DNA from: an uncultured Pedobacter sp.
GTDB taxonomy: Bacteria > Bacteroidota > Bacteroidia > Sphingobacteriales > Sphingobacteriaceae
NCBI RefSeq assembly: GCF_946479715.1
Contig: NZ_CAMLHF010000017.1
Coordinates: 1-43,409, forward strand
DNA length: 43,409 bases
Direction of reading: 5' to 3'
Positions 1 through 6,829 of the stretch are shown piece by piece; position 1 is the first letter of the stretch, and each line of letters starts with the position of its first letter. Position numbers and translations under genes: made by a program. The notes beneath the pieces were generated by a model. The model was not told the DNA's origin, did no database searches, and was given only the letters and a program-made list of their open reading frames with translations.

Positions 1-518
1 CCATTAATAGGCGATTTAAGATTTGCATCGCTTACTTTACGCTGTGAAGCTTGCAGGCGCAATTTTGCGTTTTGAGTTGTTAATTTAGCCTGATCTAATT
101 GCTGTTGGGTTACACCACCAGTTTCATAAGAACTTTTGTATCTGGCTTCATCTCTTAAAGCATTTTGATAGTTTGCTTCTGCAGTTTCTTTGTCAGTATT
201 GATAATTTCAGCATCAACACGGGCTAAAACTTGTCCTTTAGTTACACGATCACCTTCATCTACGTAAATTTTACTCACCCTACCAGCATTTTCTGAAAGG
301 AAATTTAATTCTTGTTTAGGTACGAAGTTTCCATTGACAGCAAAATCCAGATCAACTACTTTCTTTTCTACGGCTGCAATACGAACAGCAACAGCACCAC
401 CGCCTTCTGCAATAAAGGCCGTTTTTGCTTCGTTTTTCTTCTTATTGTTGCTTAAAACATAAGCTATTGCGCCAAGGGCGACAACGATTATAACAATTAT
501 AATAATTACTCTTTTCAT
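1..518 (-). CDS. HlyD-type periplasmic adaptor of an RND efflux pump (partial, 3' end outside window)
   Basis: Reading the minus strand from the ATG at 516-518 gives a protein that begins MKRVIIIIVIIVVALGAIAY, a single N-terminal membrane anchor, followed by the adaptor core. The biotinyl-lipoyl-like half is visible (LSENAGRVSKIYVDEGDRVT, then KGQVLARVDAE), and a heptad-rich alpha-hairpin follows (ETAEANYQNALRDEARYKSS and on through VTQQQLDQAKLTTQNAKLRL). The frame is open at base 1, so about 172 residues are present and the C-terminal half is missing. Proteins of this family bridge an inner membrane RND transporter to a TolC-type channel. It starts only two bases after the TolC-like gene, so the two are almost certainly cotranscribed and probably translationally coupled. 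The inner membrane pump gene is expected just outside the window. The substrate cannot be told. Confidence 0.93.
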   Translation of the reverse strand, partial: MKRVIIIIVIIVVALGAIAYVLSNNKKKNEAKTAFIAEGGGAVAVRIAAVEKKVVDLDFAVNGNFVPKQELNFLSENAGRVSKIYVDEGDRVTKGQVLARVDAEIINTDKETAEANYQNALRDEARYKSSYETGGVTQQQLDQAKLTTQNAKLRLQASQRKVSDANLKSPIN

Positions 519-520
519 TT

Positions 521-1864
521 CTATTTTGCTAGCGATTTAATATTTCCGTTCGATTTGATTAATTGTATTTCGGCTATTTTGTAATTCAATAAAGCCTGGA
601 TATAGCTGTTTTGAGCTTCTGTAAGTGAATTTTCTGTGTCTAGCAGATCCGTTAGGTTCGCCAAACCATTGTTGTAATTGTTTTGCGTGCTTCTGTAAAT
701 CTCATCTGCCAGTTCTGCATTTTTCTTTTGTGCATTAATTGTGTTTAAGTTATTACGCAACTGGATTTTAGCATTCTCATAAGCTAAGTTTAATGAGTTT
801 GTTGATTCTCTTCTGTCCTCTCTTGCTTTTTTAATATCAACATCCGCCTGGCGTACTTTTGAACGAGTCAGAAATCCGTTAAAAATTGGCACTTTTAAGG
901 TTAGCCCAATAGCTGATGAACCATAACCAATAGCTTTACTGCTTGTCTTTAAGAAGTCGAAACCTTGGTTTTGACTGGAATAAGTGTAGTTTCCGCTTAA
1001 AGATAAGTTAGGATAATATTCCGCTACGTAAGCCTTACGCTGCAGCGATAAAAGTTTGTCCTGGATATCCAAAAGTTTAATTTCCGTTCTATTGTCTAAA
1101 GAAATAGAATCTGCAAGTTCAGGTAATTGGGTTACTTCAGTAAGTTCTGTTTTTGGTAAGGTAATGCTAGTACTTACAGGCATTCCCATCGAAAATTTCA
1201 ACTGGTTTTCCAATTGTGTAATGGCATTTAAGGTTTGTGAACGCTGTGTTTCCAAATTGGTAAGGTTAACCTTGATACGATCAACGTCAATTTTCTTAGC
1301 CAAACCATTTTTGTGCTGATTGGAAATGATATTTTCAATAACTTTTACATTTTTGATATTGGTGTCAATTACATTCATTTGCTGTCTGTTTACCAACACC
1401 TGGTAATAATTGCCTGCAACCAATTCTATTAATTGCTCTTCTGTAAGCTGAGCAGTAAGGTTATAATACTCCTCACTGGATCTTGCAGCCTGTAAACCTG
1501 TAAAAACCTGTTGGTTAAATAATTGTTGCGAAAGTTGGACTCCAGCAGATGAATTCCATTTTTGACCAAATTTAAGCGTCTGCAACTGTCCTCCAAAATC
1601 AACAACCTGCTGGCCGATTATGGGATTGTAAGTTAAGCCTGTATTACCTGTAATTTGTGGTAAAGCCTGGGCCCTAACTTCCTGGGTTTTGTATTTTCCC
1701 CCGTCAATATCAAGTTTTGCTTTTCGCACATTTGCGCTATTCTGGATGGCGTAATTTAACGCATCTTTTAAGCTTAGCGTTTGTTGTGCACTAACTGTAT
1801 TTGATAATACCAAGCCCAATAATAATAGGGGGATTGTTTTTATCTGTTTAATAATAGTGTTCAT
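521..1864 (-). CDS. TolC family outer membrane efflux protein
   Basis: The 447-residue product has a signal peptide (residues 1 to about 26, ending NTVSAQ) and the two-fold repeated helical layout of outer membrane efflux proteins. In each half a long coiled helix pair precedes a short membrane strand region. Recognisable family features are the opening LSLKDALNYAIQNSANVRKA, the mid-protein GMPVS turn and the terminal NGLANLTDLLDTENSLTEAQ segment. The length is normal for the family. It lies between a TetR regulator gene (21 bases upstream) and the HlyD-type adaptor gene (2 bases downstream) on the same strand, so it should be the exit duct of a tripartite efflux pump controlled by that regulator. 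Confidence 0.95.
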   Translation of the reverse strand: MNTIIKQIKTIPLLLLGLVLSNTVSAQQTLSLKDALNYAIQNSANVRKAKLDIDGGKYKTQEVRAQALPQITGNTGLTYNPIIGQQVVDFGGQLQTLKFGQKWNSSAGVQLSQQLFNQQVFTGLQAARSSEEYYNLTAQLTEEQLIELVAGNYYQVLVNRQQMNVIDTNIKNVKVIENIISNQHKNGLAKKIDVDRIKVNLTNLETQRSQTLNAITQLENQLKFSMGMPVSTSITLPKTELTEVTQLPELADSISLDNRTEIKLLDIQDKLLSLQRKAYVAEYYPNLSLSGNYTYSSQNQGFDFLKTSSKAIGYGSSAIGLTLKVPIFNGFLTRSKVRQADVDIKKAREDRRESTNSLNLAYENAKIQLRNNLNTINAQKKNAELADEIYRSTQNNYNNGLANLTDLLDTENSLTEAQNSYIQALLNYKIAEIQLIKSNGNIKSLAK

Positions 1865-1885
1865 ATAATATAATTAGTCGTCTGT

Positions 1886-2491
1886 TTATTTTAATCCTTT
1901 AAGGAATATATTCGAGAGATTTATTTGTTTTTCCAGCATCGCCTTCATTTCTTTTTTGCTTGGAAACAACTCCTTATTGCCATGTAAAATACATAGAGAA
2001 GTTATTCCTGCTAAACTCTCAAGATATAGTTCCGCAATTTTGTCAGCATCGTCTACGGCTAGTTCCCCTCTCTCCATTGCTGCTCTGAAGATATCAGCAT
2101 GGAAATGTTCATTTTTCAATTTCATTTTCATGAAATGTTCTCTTAATTCATCAGAATTTAAGGATGAATCCGGGCTGCCTCCAGATAAATGAAGCATATA
2201 GTATTTTTGAAAGAAACGATGTTTAACTTCAATAAAGCCGGTTAAACGTTCTTCAATTGACATCTCAGTTGATTTATCCTTTTCAATTATCTCAAAATAA
2301 TCAGAGAATATCTTGTCGATAACACCAAATACCAAGCTGTTTTTATCAGGGAAATAATAGTATAATGAAGGTTTTGATACTGACAGATCATCAGCGATTT
2401 CATTCATTGTGGTTTTGTTAATACCATAGTGGATAAAACGTTTAATAGCCCCCTCAATTATAGCATCCCTTTTTTTATCAATTTCTACCAT
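1886..2491 (-). CDS. TetR/AcrR family transcriptional regulator of the efflux operon
   Basis: This 201-residue protein has the TetR DNA-binding head at residues 5-55: the helix-turn-helix reads KTTMNEIADDLSVSKPSLYY and is followed by YFPDKNSL, the usual family ending of the domain. The remaining helical part is the ligand-binding and dimerisation domain and gives no hint of the ligand. It is the first gene of the tetR-tolC-hlyD unit. TetR proteins in this position normally repress their own operon. A symmetrical element overlapping the -7 box just upstream (2505-2537) is a good operator candidate. It is clearly paralogous to the next tetR gene (2687-3292): same length and near-identical recognition region. 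Confidence 0.93.
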   Translation of the reverse strand: MVEIDKKRDAIIEGAIKRFIHYGINKTTMNEIADDLSVSKPSLYYYFPDKNSLVFGVIDKIFSDYFEIIEKDKSTEMSIEERLTGFIEVKHRFFQKYYMLHLSGGSPDSSLNSDELREHFMKMKLKNEHFHADIFRAAMERGELAVDDADKIAELYLESLAGITSLCILHGNKELFPSKKEMKAMLEKQINLSNIFLKGLK

Positions 2492-2504
2492 TTTACTTTT
2501 TTAC

Positions 2505-2537
2505 TTTTTGACTTTTTTAATTCAACAGTCAAAAATA
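2505..2537 (-). promoter_or_regulatory. tetR promoter -7 box with overlapping inverted-repeat operator candidate
   Basis: On the minus strand TATTTTTG (2537-2530) matches the Bacteroidota -7 consensus TAnnTTTG. A perfect 9-base inverted repeat, TTTTTGACT (2505-2513) and AGTCAAAAA (2527-2535), with a 13-base spacer overlaps that box and lies 14 bases ahead of the tetR start codon. The placement would let a bound dimer block RNA polymerase, which is how TetR family members usually autoregulate. No convincing -33 TTTG was found, so promoter strength is uncertain. The operator role is an inference. Confidence 0.55.
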
Positions 2538-2611
2538 CTGCCATTATTTTACTTGAAGAATTTTAGTGTTAAAATCTTGTTAAACTGACAAAATGATGAC
2601 AAAAAGAAGGT

Positions 2612-2652
2612 TGTCTGTAAAGAAAGCTGTGGTTGACAGTCTTTTACAGATG
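2612..2652 (-). terminator. possible terminator after the upstream tetR gene
   Basis: TCTGTAA (2614-2620) pairs with TTTTACAGA (2642-2650), allowing one bulge. A small inner CTGT/ACAG stem sits in the loop. On the minus strand the hairpin is followed by CCTTCTTTTT. It lies downstream of the tetR gene at 2687-3292 and would separate it from the efflux operon. The stem is short and AT-rich, hence modest confidence. Confidence 0.4.
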
Positions 2653-2686
2653 CAATAAATACCAATAAAGGTACGGTGGTGACAGG

Positions 2687-3292
2687 TTATTTGGCCTTTA
2701 GACCTGCCAGGAAAATCTCTGCAAGCATCTTCTCTTTTGCAAAAATTTGTTTGAATTGCTCTTTTCCGGGGAACATAATCTTATCTCTGCTAAGGATATT
2801 AAAGTGGATACCCGAGAGGGCATCGATAAATATATCTGTAGCCAATTTAGGATCTTCTATTGTTAATTCACCGCTCGCTATTCCTCTGCTAAAAAGAGAA
2901 CCGATGATAATTGCCTCAAAAGTTCTTGCTCTTTGAAATTTTTCATAAAGGCCTTCTGGTAGTTCAGTGCTGATTACTTGATTTGACTCAAATAAATTAT
3001 AATATTTCTGAATGTAACCCTGACGTTTTTGGAGTAATTTAAGTACGCCCTCGGTAGCAGTTGTGGTTTTATCGATAGACTTAACCAGATCTCTACTCAT
3101 AATTTGCATAAGGTGTTCAATGGAACTTACGTAAAGACTTAATTTATCAGGGAAATAGTAATAAAGAAGTGCCTTTGAAAAAGAAATGTCTTTGGCAATT
3201 TCTGTCATTGTGGTTTTTGACAACCCATAATGAGCAAACCTTTTTAATGCAGCTTCAATAATTAAAATTCTTTTCTTATCCTGATTTTCCAT
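2687..3292 (-). CDS. TetR/AcrR family transcriptional regulator (paralogue of the adjacent gene)
   Basis: The 201-residue protein carries a TetR helix-turn-helix at residues 6-56 (KTTMTEIAKDISFSKALLYY, then YFPDKLSL). Its length and head domain closely match the neighbouring regulator at 1886-2491, which points to a tandem duplication. The ligand-binding halves have diverged more, so the two probably sense different molecules or one controls the other. It sits 195 bases upstream of its paralogue on the same strand and 184 bases from the divergent murB. It may act on the efflux operon or on a distant target; the sequence does not decide. A half-site of the putative operator (AGTCAAAA, 3387-3394) occurs upstream of it. 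Confidence 0.92.
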   Translation of the reverse strand: MENQDKKRILIIEAALKRFAHYGLSKTTMTEIAKDISFSKALLYYYFPDKLSLYVSSIEHLMQIMSRDLVKSIDKTTTATEGVLKLLQKRQGYIQKYYNLFESNQVISTELPEGLYEKFQRARTFEAIIIGSLFSRGIASGELTIEDPKLATDIFIDALSGIHFNILSRDKIMFPGKEQFKQIFAKEKMLAEIFLAGLKAK

Positions 3293-3439
3293 AGAAATAT
3301 TAGTGTTCTCCCTTACTGTTCTTGAATTTACTTTAACGCCCTATAATAGTATAATGTGCCTGTTGCGGTAAAATTTCATGAAAAATAGTCAAAATTTTTA
3401 AATATTGATTTTAACATGTTTATTACAGGGCTTATCAAT

Positions 3440-3447
3440 TACATTTG
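3440..3447 (+). promoter_or_regulatory. -7 promoter box of murB
   Basis: TACATTTG matches TAnnTTTG and lies 30 bases ahead of the murB ATG, so a transcript would have a leader of about 22 bases. The -33 element is not clear. Confidence 0.5.
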
Positions 3448-3476
3448 TAGTGTTTACTTAATCTGTTGAAACCTGT

Positions 3477-4493
3477 ATGTTAGACGTGCAAAAGAATAAA
3501 TCATTAAAACCTTACAATACATTTAGTATAGCTGTAGATGCAAATTATTTTGCCGAAATCCTTTCTGAACAAGACCTTAAGGATGTATTAAAATCGGAAC
3601 TTATTAAACAGCAGAATTTATTGGTTTTAGGCGGAGGGAGCAATGTGTTGTTCACTAAAGATTTTAACGGTCTGGTAGTTAAAATTAGCATTCCAGGGAT
3701 TTCGAGTATTGAAGATGGAGATGACATTGTTGTAACAGCCGGGGCAGGAGTGGTTTGGAATGATCTAGTAAAGTACTGTGTTCGAAATGGTTTTGCTGGT
3801 ATTGAAAATCTTAGCCTTATTCCGGGAACTGTGGGAGCATCACCAATACAAAACATAGGTGCTTATGGTGTAGAGTTAAAAGATGTTTTTAAATCTTGTG
3901 TGGCTTATGAAATAGCAACATCCGAAAAACGAGTATTCAATTTTGAAGACTGCCATTTTGGATATAGAGATAGTGTTTTTAAAAATGAACTGAAAGGTCA
4001 GTATATAATTACATCTGTTAGCTTTAAATTAAGTAAATCTGCAAAAATTAATACCCAATACGGAGCCATACAGGACGAGTTAAATAATAAAGGTATTGCA
4101 GTTCCTACAATTGCGGATATTTCTAATGTTGTTTCTGAAATAAGGGTTGCCAAACTGCCTGATCCTTCTACAATTGGGAATGCTGGAAGTTTCTTTAAAA
4201 ACCCTGTTATTACCAGGAATGAATTCGAAATGGTGAAATCTGAACATCCGAATGTGGTTCATTATCCAGCTCTGGATGGTAAAGTAAAACTTGCAGCAGG
4301 CTGGTTAATAGAACAATGCGGGTTTAAGGGTGTTGTAGTTGGACAAACAGGTACATGGAAGAACCAAGCATTGGTGTTGGTAAATCATGGCAATGCTACT
4401 GGGACGGAAGTGTATAGTTTTTCAGAACAAATTATAAATGATGTGAATGCCAAATTTGGCGTTCAATTAGAAAGAGAAGTAAATATTCTGTGA
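3477..4493 (+). CDS. murB: UDP-N-acetylenolpyruvoylglucosamine reductase
   Basis: MurB reduces UDP-GlcNAc-enolpyruvate to UDP-MurNAc with NADPH and FAD in the cytoplasm, the second committed step of peptidoglycan synthesis. The 338-residue length and motif spacing match the type I (E. coli-like) enzyme. The FAD-binding LGGGSNVLF is at residues 51-59, IPGTVGASPIQNIGAYG at 115-131, YRDSVFK at 163-169 (tyrosine and arginine of the active site), and GNAGSFFKNP at 234-243 with the catalytic serine at 238. The protein ends in a REVNIL tail carrying the expected active-site glutamate. It is preceded by a -7 box and appears monocistronic, between a divergent tetR and an ECF sigma gene. Confidence 0.97.
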   Translation: MLDVQKNKSLKPYNTFSIAVDANYFAEILSEQDLKDVLKSELIKQQNLLVLGGGSNVLFTKDFNGLVVKISIPGISSIEDGDDIVVTAGAGVVWNDLVKYCVRNGFAGIENLSLIPGTVGASPIQNIGAYGVELKDVFKSCVAYEIATSEKRVFNFEDCHFGYRDSVFKNELKGQYIITSVSFKLSKSAKINTQYGAIQDELNNKGIAVPTIADISNVVSEIRVAKLPDPSTIGNAGSFFKNPVITRNEFEMVKSEHPNVVHYPALDGKVKLAAGWLIEQCGFKGVVVGQTGTWKNQALVLVNHGNATGTEVYSFSEQIINDVNAKFGVQLEREVNIL

Positions 4494-4592
4494 CAACGTT
4501 CAATTCGCTACTGTAGGCATCGAAAATTAATTTCATAACATAGGGATCTATTTTTTGGTACATATGTTGTATATGTTTTGGAGTGTAAGATT

Positions 4593-4641
4593 AAACAAAC
4601 TGGTGAGCGCCACTCATAAAACTCTGTTTGTTTGCTTTTTT
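4593..4641 (+). terminator. hairpin with T-run, either murB terminator or leader attenuator of the sigma gene
   Basis: AAACAAAC (4593-4600) pairs with GTTTGTTT (4626-4633), and a run of six T follows after GC (4636-4641). A TGAG/CTCA mini-stem sits in the loop. The structure ends about 20 bases before the ATG of the ECF sigma gene and about 140 bases after the murB stop. A TATGTTTTG box near 4572-4580 could start a transcript just ahead of it, which would put the hairpin in the leader. Confidence 0.4.
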
Positions 4642-4661
4642 AACCCAAAACTTAAAACATT

Positions 4662-5192
4662 ATGACAAAAAATGAATTCAACCTCAAATTAAATGACCAC
4701 TCGGTCTCTTTACAGTCATTCGCTTTAAATTTTACCAAAGATATTGAAGATGCAAACGACTTGGTTCAGGATACTATGTTGAAGGCTGTAACTTACTATA
4801 GTAAGTTTAAAGAAGGAACAAATCTTAAAGGATGGTTATTTACCATAATGAAAAATACCTTTATTAATAATTATCGTCGTTTGGTAAAAACAAATGCGTT
4901 AATTACTAAATCGGATGATATTTCCTCTGCAAATCTTCATTACAGCGCTTCGAGAAATACCAGTGATAGCAAGTTTGTAATAGGTGATATTAATAAAGCT
5001 TTAGCTACTTTGCAGCCAGAATATCATATTCCATTTGTTAAGTATTTTGAGGGATATAAATACCACGAAATTGCTGAAATGCTGAATATTCCAATTGGCA
5101 CTGTAAAAACCAGAATACATGTTGCCCGTCAGATTTTAAAGAAATATTTAAAAACATATTCTAAGGACGTCCTTGGAGCAGAAATTGTTTAA
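4662..5192 (+). CDS. ECF subfamily RNA polymerase sigma factor
   Basis: This 176-residue protein consists of sigma region 2 (residues about 15-80, with DANDLVQDTMLKAVTYYSKF and the DNA-melting stretch GWLFTIMKNTFINNYRR) and region 4 (about 115-165, with the recognition helix HEIAEMLNIPIGTVKTRIHV). It resembles the stand-alone Bacteroidota ECF group with the GWLFTIM(K/R)N signature, which includes stress-related factors such as EcfO of Bacteroides. That link is from memory of the family and is tentative. No anti-sigma gene is next to it, unlike the second ECF gene in this window. It ends directly at a strong bidirectional terminator. Confidence 0.93.
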   Translation: MTKNEFNLKLNDHSVSLQSFALNFTKDIEDANDLVQDTMLKAVTYYSKFKEGTNLKGWLFTIMKNTFINNYRRLVKTNALITKSDDISSANLHYSASRNTSDSKFVIGDINKALATLQPEYHIPFVKYFEGYKYHEIAEMLNIPIGTVKTRIHVARQILKKYLKTYSKDVLGAEIV

Positions 5193-5250
5193 AAGATTAA
5201 CCCATAAAAAAAGGGCGCATTTATGCGCCCTTTTTTTATGGGTTAATCTT
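5193..5250. terminator. bidirectional terminator, 28-bp perfect inverted repeat
   Basis: Bases 5193-5220 and 5223-5250 are exact reverse complements with a two-base loop. The core is GGGCGCAT/ATGCGCCC flanked by A7 and T7 tracts, so it works in both directions. It begins directly after the sigma stop codon, and its last two bases lie inside the stop codon of the convergent SRPBCC gene. Confidence 0.9.
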
Positions 5251-5779
5251 ATTTTTCTACAAAGGCCTTTAAATTCGCTAAGCCTTTTTCATAATCTTTT
5301 CCGATCATAGAGTCGTATGCCAGCGACATCCATCTGGAGAAAATAGATGTATTTTCACCTCTAAAGTCCCATGTCACCTTTGTGCCACCATTAGCTGTGG
5401 GCTCAAAGTAGAATGAGGTAATTGCTGTACTTTGGAAAGGTTTAATAAATTCCAGTTTTTCGTCGATCTGCTTGTTTGGGTTAAGCTTTTCAATTGTAAT
5501 ACTTCCGGTTCCGACCTCTTTTCCTTCCCAGCTAAACTTAGACCCAACAGAAACACCATCGCCTGTTACGGTATGTTTGGCTGCCTTATCCATTTGCATC
5601 CATGGATTCCATAAGCCGAAATCGTTAAAATTTAGTGTTTTTTGATAAGCTATACTGTCGGGTTTATTAATTTCAATGGATCTGCTTACACTGTAAGTTT
5701 TTGGAAGAAAGAAACCAATGATAAAGAAGAGGGCAATGATTACTACAATAATGCCCGCTAAGACTTTAATTATTTTCAT
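5249..5779 (-). CDS. membrane-anchored SRPBCC (START/polyketide cyclase-like) family protein
   Basis: The 176-residue protein has one N-terminal membrane segment (residues 4-24, rich in I and V). A SRPBCC domain follows, starting at KTYSVSRSIEINKPDSIAYQ. The pattern LWNPWMQMDKAA, TGDGVSVGSKFSWEGKEVGT, ITSFYFEPTANGGTKVTWDF is typical of the polyketide cyclase/dehydrase-like branch common in Bacteroidota. Such domains bind hydrophobic ligands in a helix-grip cavity, but the ligand and role of this branch are not known. It is convergent with the ECF sigma gene and shares the terminator between them. No operon partner is visible. Confidence 0.85.
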   Translation of the reverse strand: MKIIKVLAGIIVVIIALFFIIGFFLPKTYSVSRSIEINKPDSIAYQKTLNFNDFGLWNPWMQMDKAAKHTVTGDGVSVGSKFSWEGKEVGTGSITIEKLNPNKQIDEKLEFIKPFQSTAITSFYFEPTANGGTKVTWDFRGENTSIFSRWMSLAYDSMIGKDYEKGLANLKAFVEK

Positions 5780-5867
5780 TTTTATTTGTTTTGGTTACTT
5801 AAAATTAACTTAAAAAGTTTTATTGGGCAAACAATTAATTCTTAGAATATATAGATAGGGGATAAGG

Positions 5868-5897
5868 TTGTTTAACTGGGTCAAAATCATATTTTTG
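5868..5897 (+). promoter_or_regulatory. promoter of the lycopene-cyclase-like/cytochrome b5 gene pair
   Basis: TTG at 5868-5870, a 19-base spacer and TATTTTTG at 5890-5897 match the Bacteroidota -33/-7 promoter closely. The start of transcription would fall near 5904, which excludes the in-frame TTG at 5868 as a start codon and favours the ATG at 5919. Confidence 0.7.
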
Positions 5898-5918
5898 AGG
5901 CTGAATTTATTTCTATAC

Positions 5919-6548
5919 ATGAGTTACTATTATTTATTGATCAATCTGGCGCTGCTTCTTTTATCCTTTTTGTTGGCTTTGGATAAAAAGGCCAGCCCAA
6001 TAAAGAGTTGGAAGTCAATGATTCCGGCGGTACTGGCTTCAGGATTATTCTTTTCAGTTGTTGCATTGATCTTTAATCAATTTAAGGTATCCGTATATGA
6101 TTCAGGGTATACTACTGGAGCGCAAATTCTTCAATTACCAATTGAAGAAATCTTGTTTCACTTTATACTGGCCTTTACCGGGTTAAATGTTTATGTGGTG
6201 TTGAATGCGCGTTTTCCGAAGAATAATCTGGAGAAATTTAGCTTGTCTTTCAGTAACTTACTTCTAGGAGTGCTCTTTGCAATGTTGTTTTTTACATACA
6301 CTAAATTATATAGTGTCGTTACTTTTTCTGTGTTGTTCGTGTTGCTTTTTTATGTAGAGTATGTAAACAAGCTTAGGTTCATGTATAGGTTTTACAGAAT
6401 CTATGTGGCGCTGCTTATTCCTTTTTATGTGTTATTTATGCTGATTGATGGGGTGTCAGTTCCATTTGAGTGGTTCTTTTACCTCATGAGTATTCTTCTG
6501 TTAAGTGTTTACTTATTTGAAGTGGTTAAAAGTAAAAGCAAAGCATAA
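5919..6548 (+). CDS. lycopene cyclase domain-like membrane protein, second half degenerate
   Basis: The 209-residue protein begins MSYYYLLINLALLLLSFLLA and has about six or seven membrane segments. It resembles the fused CrtYc/CrtYd type lycopene cyclases. The first half keeps the acidic motif in LPIEEILFHFI (PIEE at 74-77). In the second half the usual stretch ending in PVED between two helices appears shortened to IPFYVLFMLIDGVSVPFEWF, so the second acidic motif is not visible. Both motifs are thought to be needed for cyclisation, so the catalytic function is doubtful. Its stop codon overlaps the start of a cytochrome b5-like gene by one base (TAATG), which implies coupling. No other carotenoid genes are near. 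A longer frame exists upstream but starts within the -33 box. Confidence 0.72.
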   Translation: MSYYYLLINLALLLLSFLLALDKKASPIKSWKSMIPAVLASGLFFSVVALIFNQFKVSVYDSGYTTGAQILQLPIEEILFHFILAFTGLNVYVVLNARFPKNNLEKFSLSFSNLLLGVLFAMLFFTYTKLYSVVTFSVLFVLLFYVEYVNKLRFMYRFYRIYVALLIPFYVLFMLIDGVSVPFEWFFYLMSILLLSVYLFEVVKSKSKA

Positions 6549-6784
6549 TGGAGCTGCCAATTTATACAAAGCAACAGCTTGCATTGCGGAATGGGCAGGA
6601 TAAACCACAGATATGGGTTGCTTACAGAGGTATTATTTATGATGTAACAGATAGCCGGCTATGGAGAAATGGCAAGCATTATGAACATTGGGCAGGGCAG
6701 GATCTAACAGATGAGCTGCCAGACGCACCTCATACAGAAACCGTATTTGAGAAATTTACAGCAATAGGTAAATTAAGTACATAA
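6548..6784 (+). CDS. cytochrome b5-like heme/steroid-binding domain protein
   Basis: The 78-residue soluble domain reads TKQQLALRNGQDKPQIWVAY, RGIIYDVTDSRLWRNGKHYE, HWAGQDLTDELPDAPHTETV. This fits the prokaryotic cytochrome b5/MAPR-like group, in which the histidines of the GKHYEHWAGQDLT and APH segments are the expected heme ligands. It is not the HPGG type of classical b5. There is no signal peptide or anchor, so it should be cytoplasmic and lean on a partner. The start codon overlaps the stop of the membrane protein gene before it by one base, so both are made together, and an electron-transfer or heme-sensing role at the membrane is a fair guess only. Confidence 0.85.
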   Translation: MELPIYTKQQLALRNGQDKPQIWVAYRGIIYDVTDSRLWRNGKHYEHWAGQDLTDELPDAPHTETVFEKFTAIGKLST

Positions 6785-6820
6785 AGAAATACTTATAAGA
6801 GTATTTCTTTATGTACTTAA
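6773..6820. terminator. bidirectional terminator, 21-bp perfect inverted repeat
   Basis: Bases 6773-6793 and 6800-6820 are exact reverse complements with a six-base loop. The left arm contains the stop codon of the cytochrome b5-like gene, and the structure lies ten bases from the end of the convergent kinase gene. The T tracts are short (interrupted TTTCTTT), so it may stabilise 3' ends as much as terminate. Confidence 0.7.
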
Positions 6821-6829
6821 GATTAAGTT

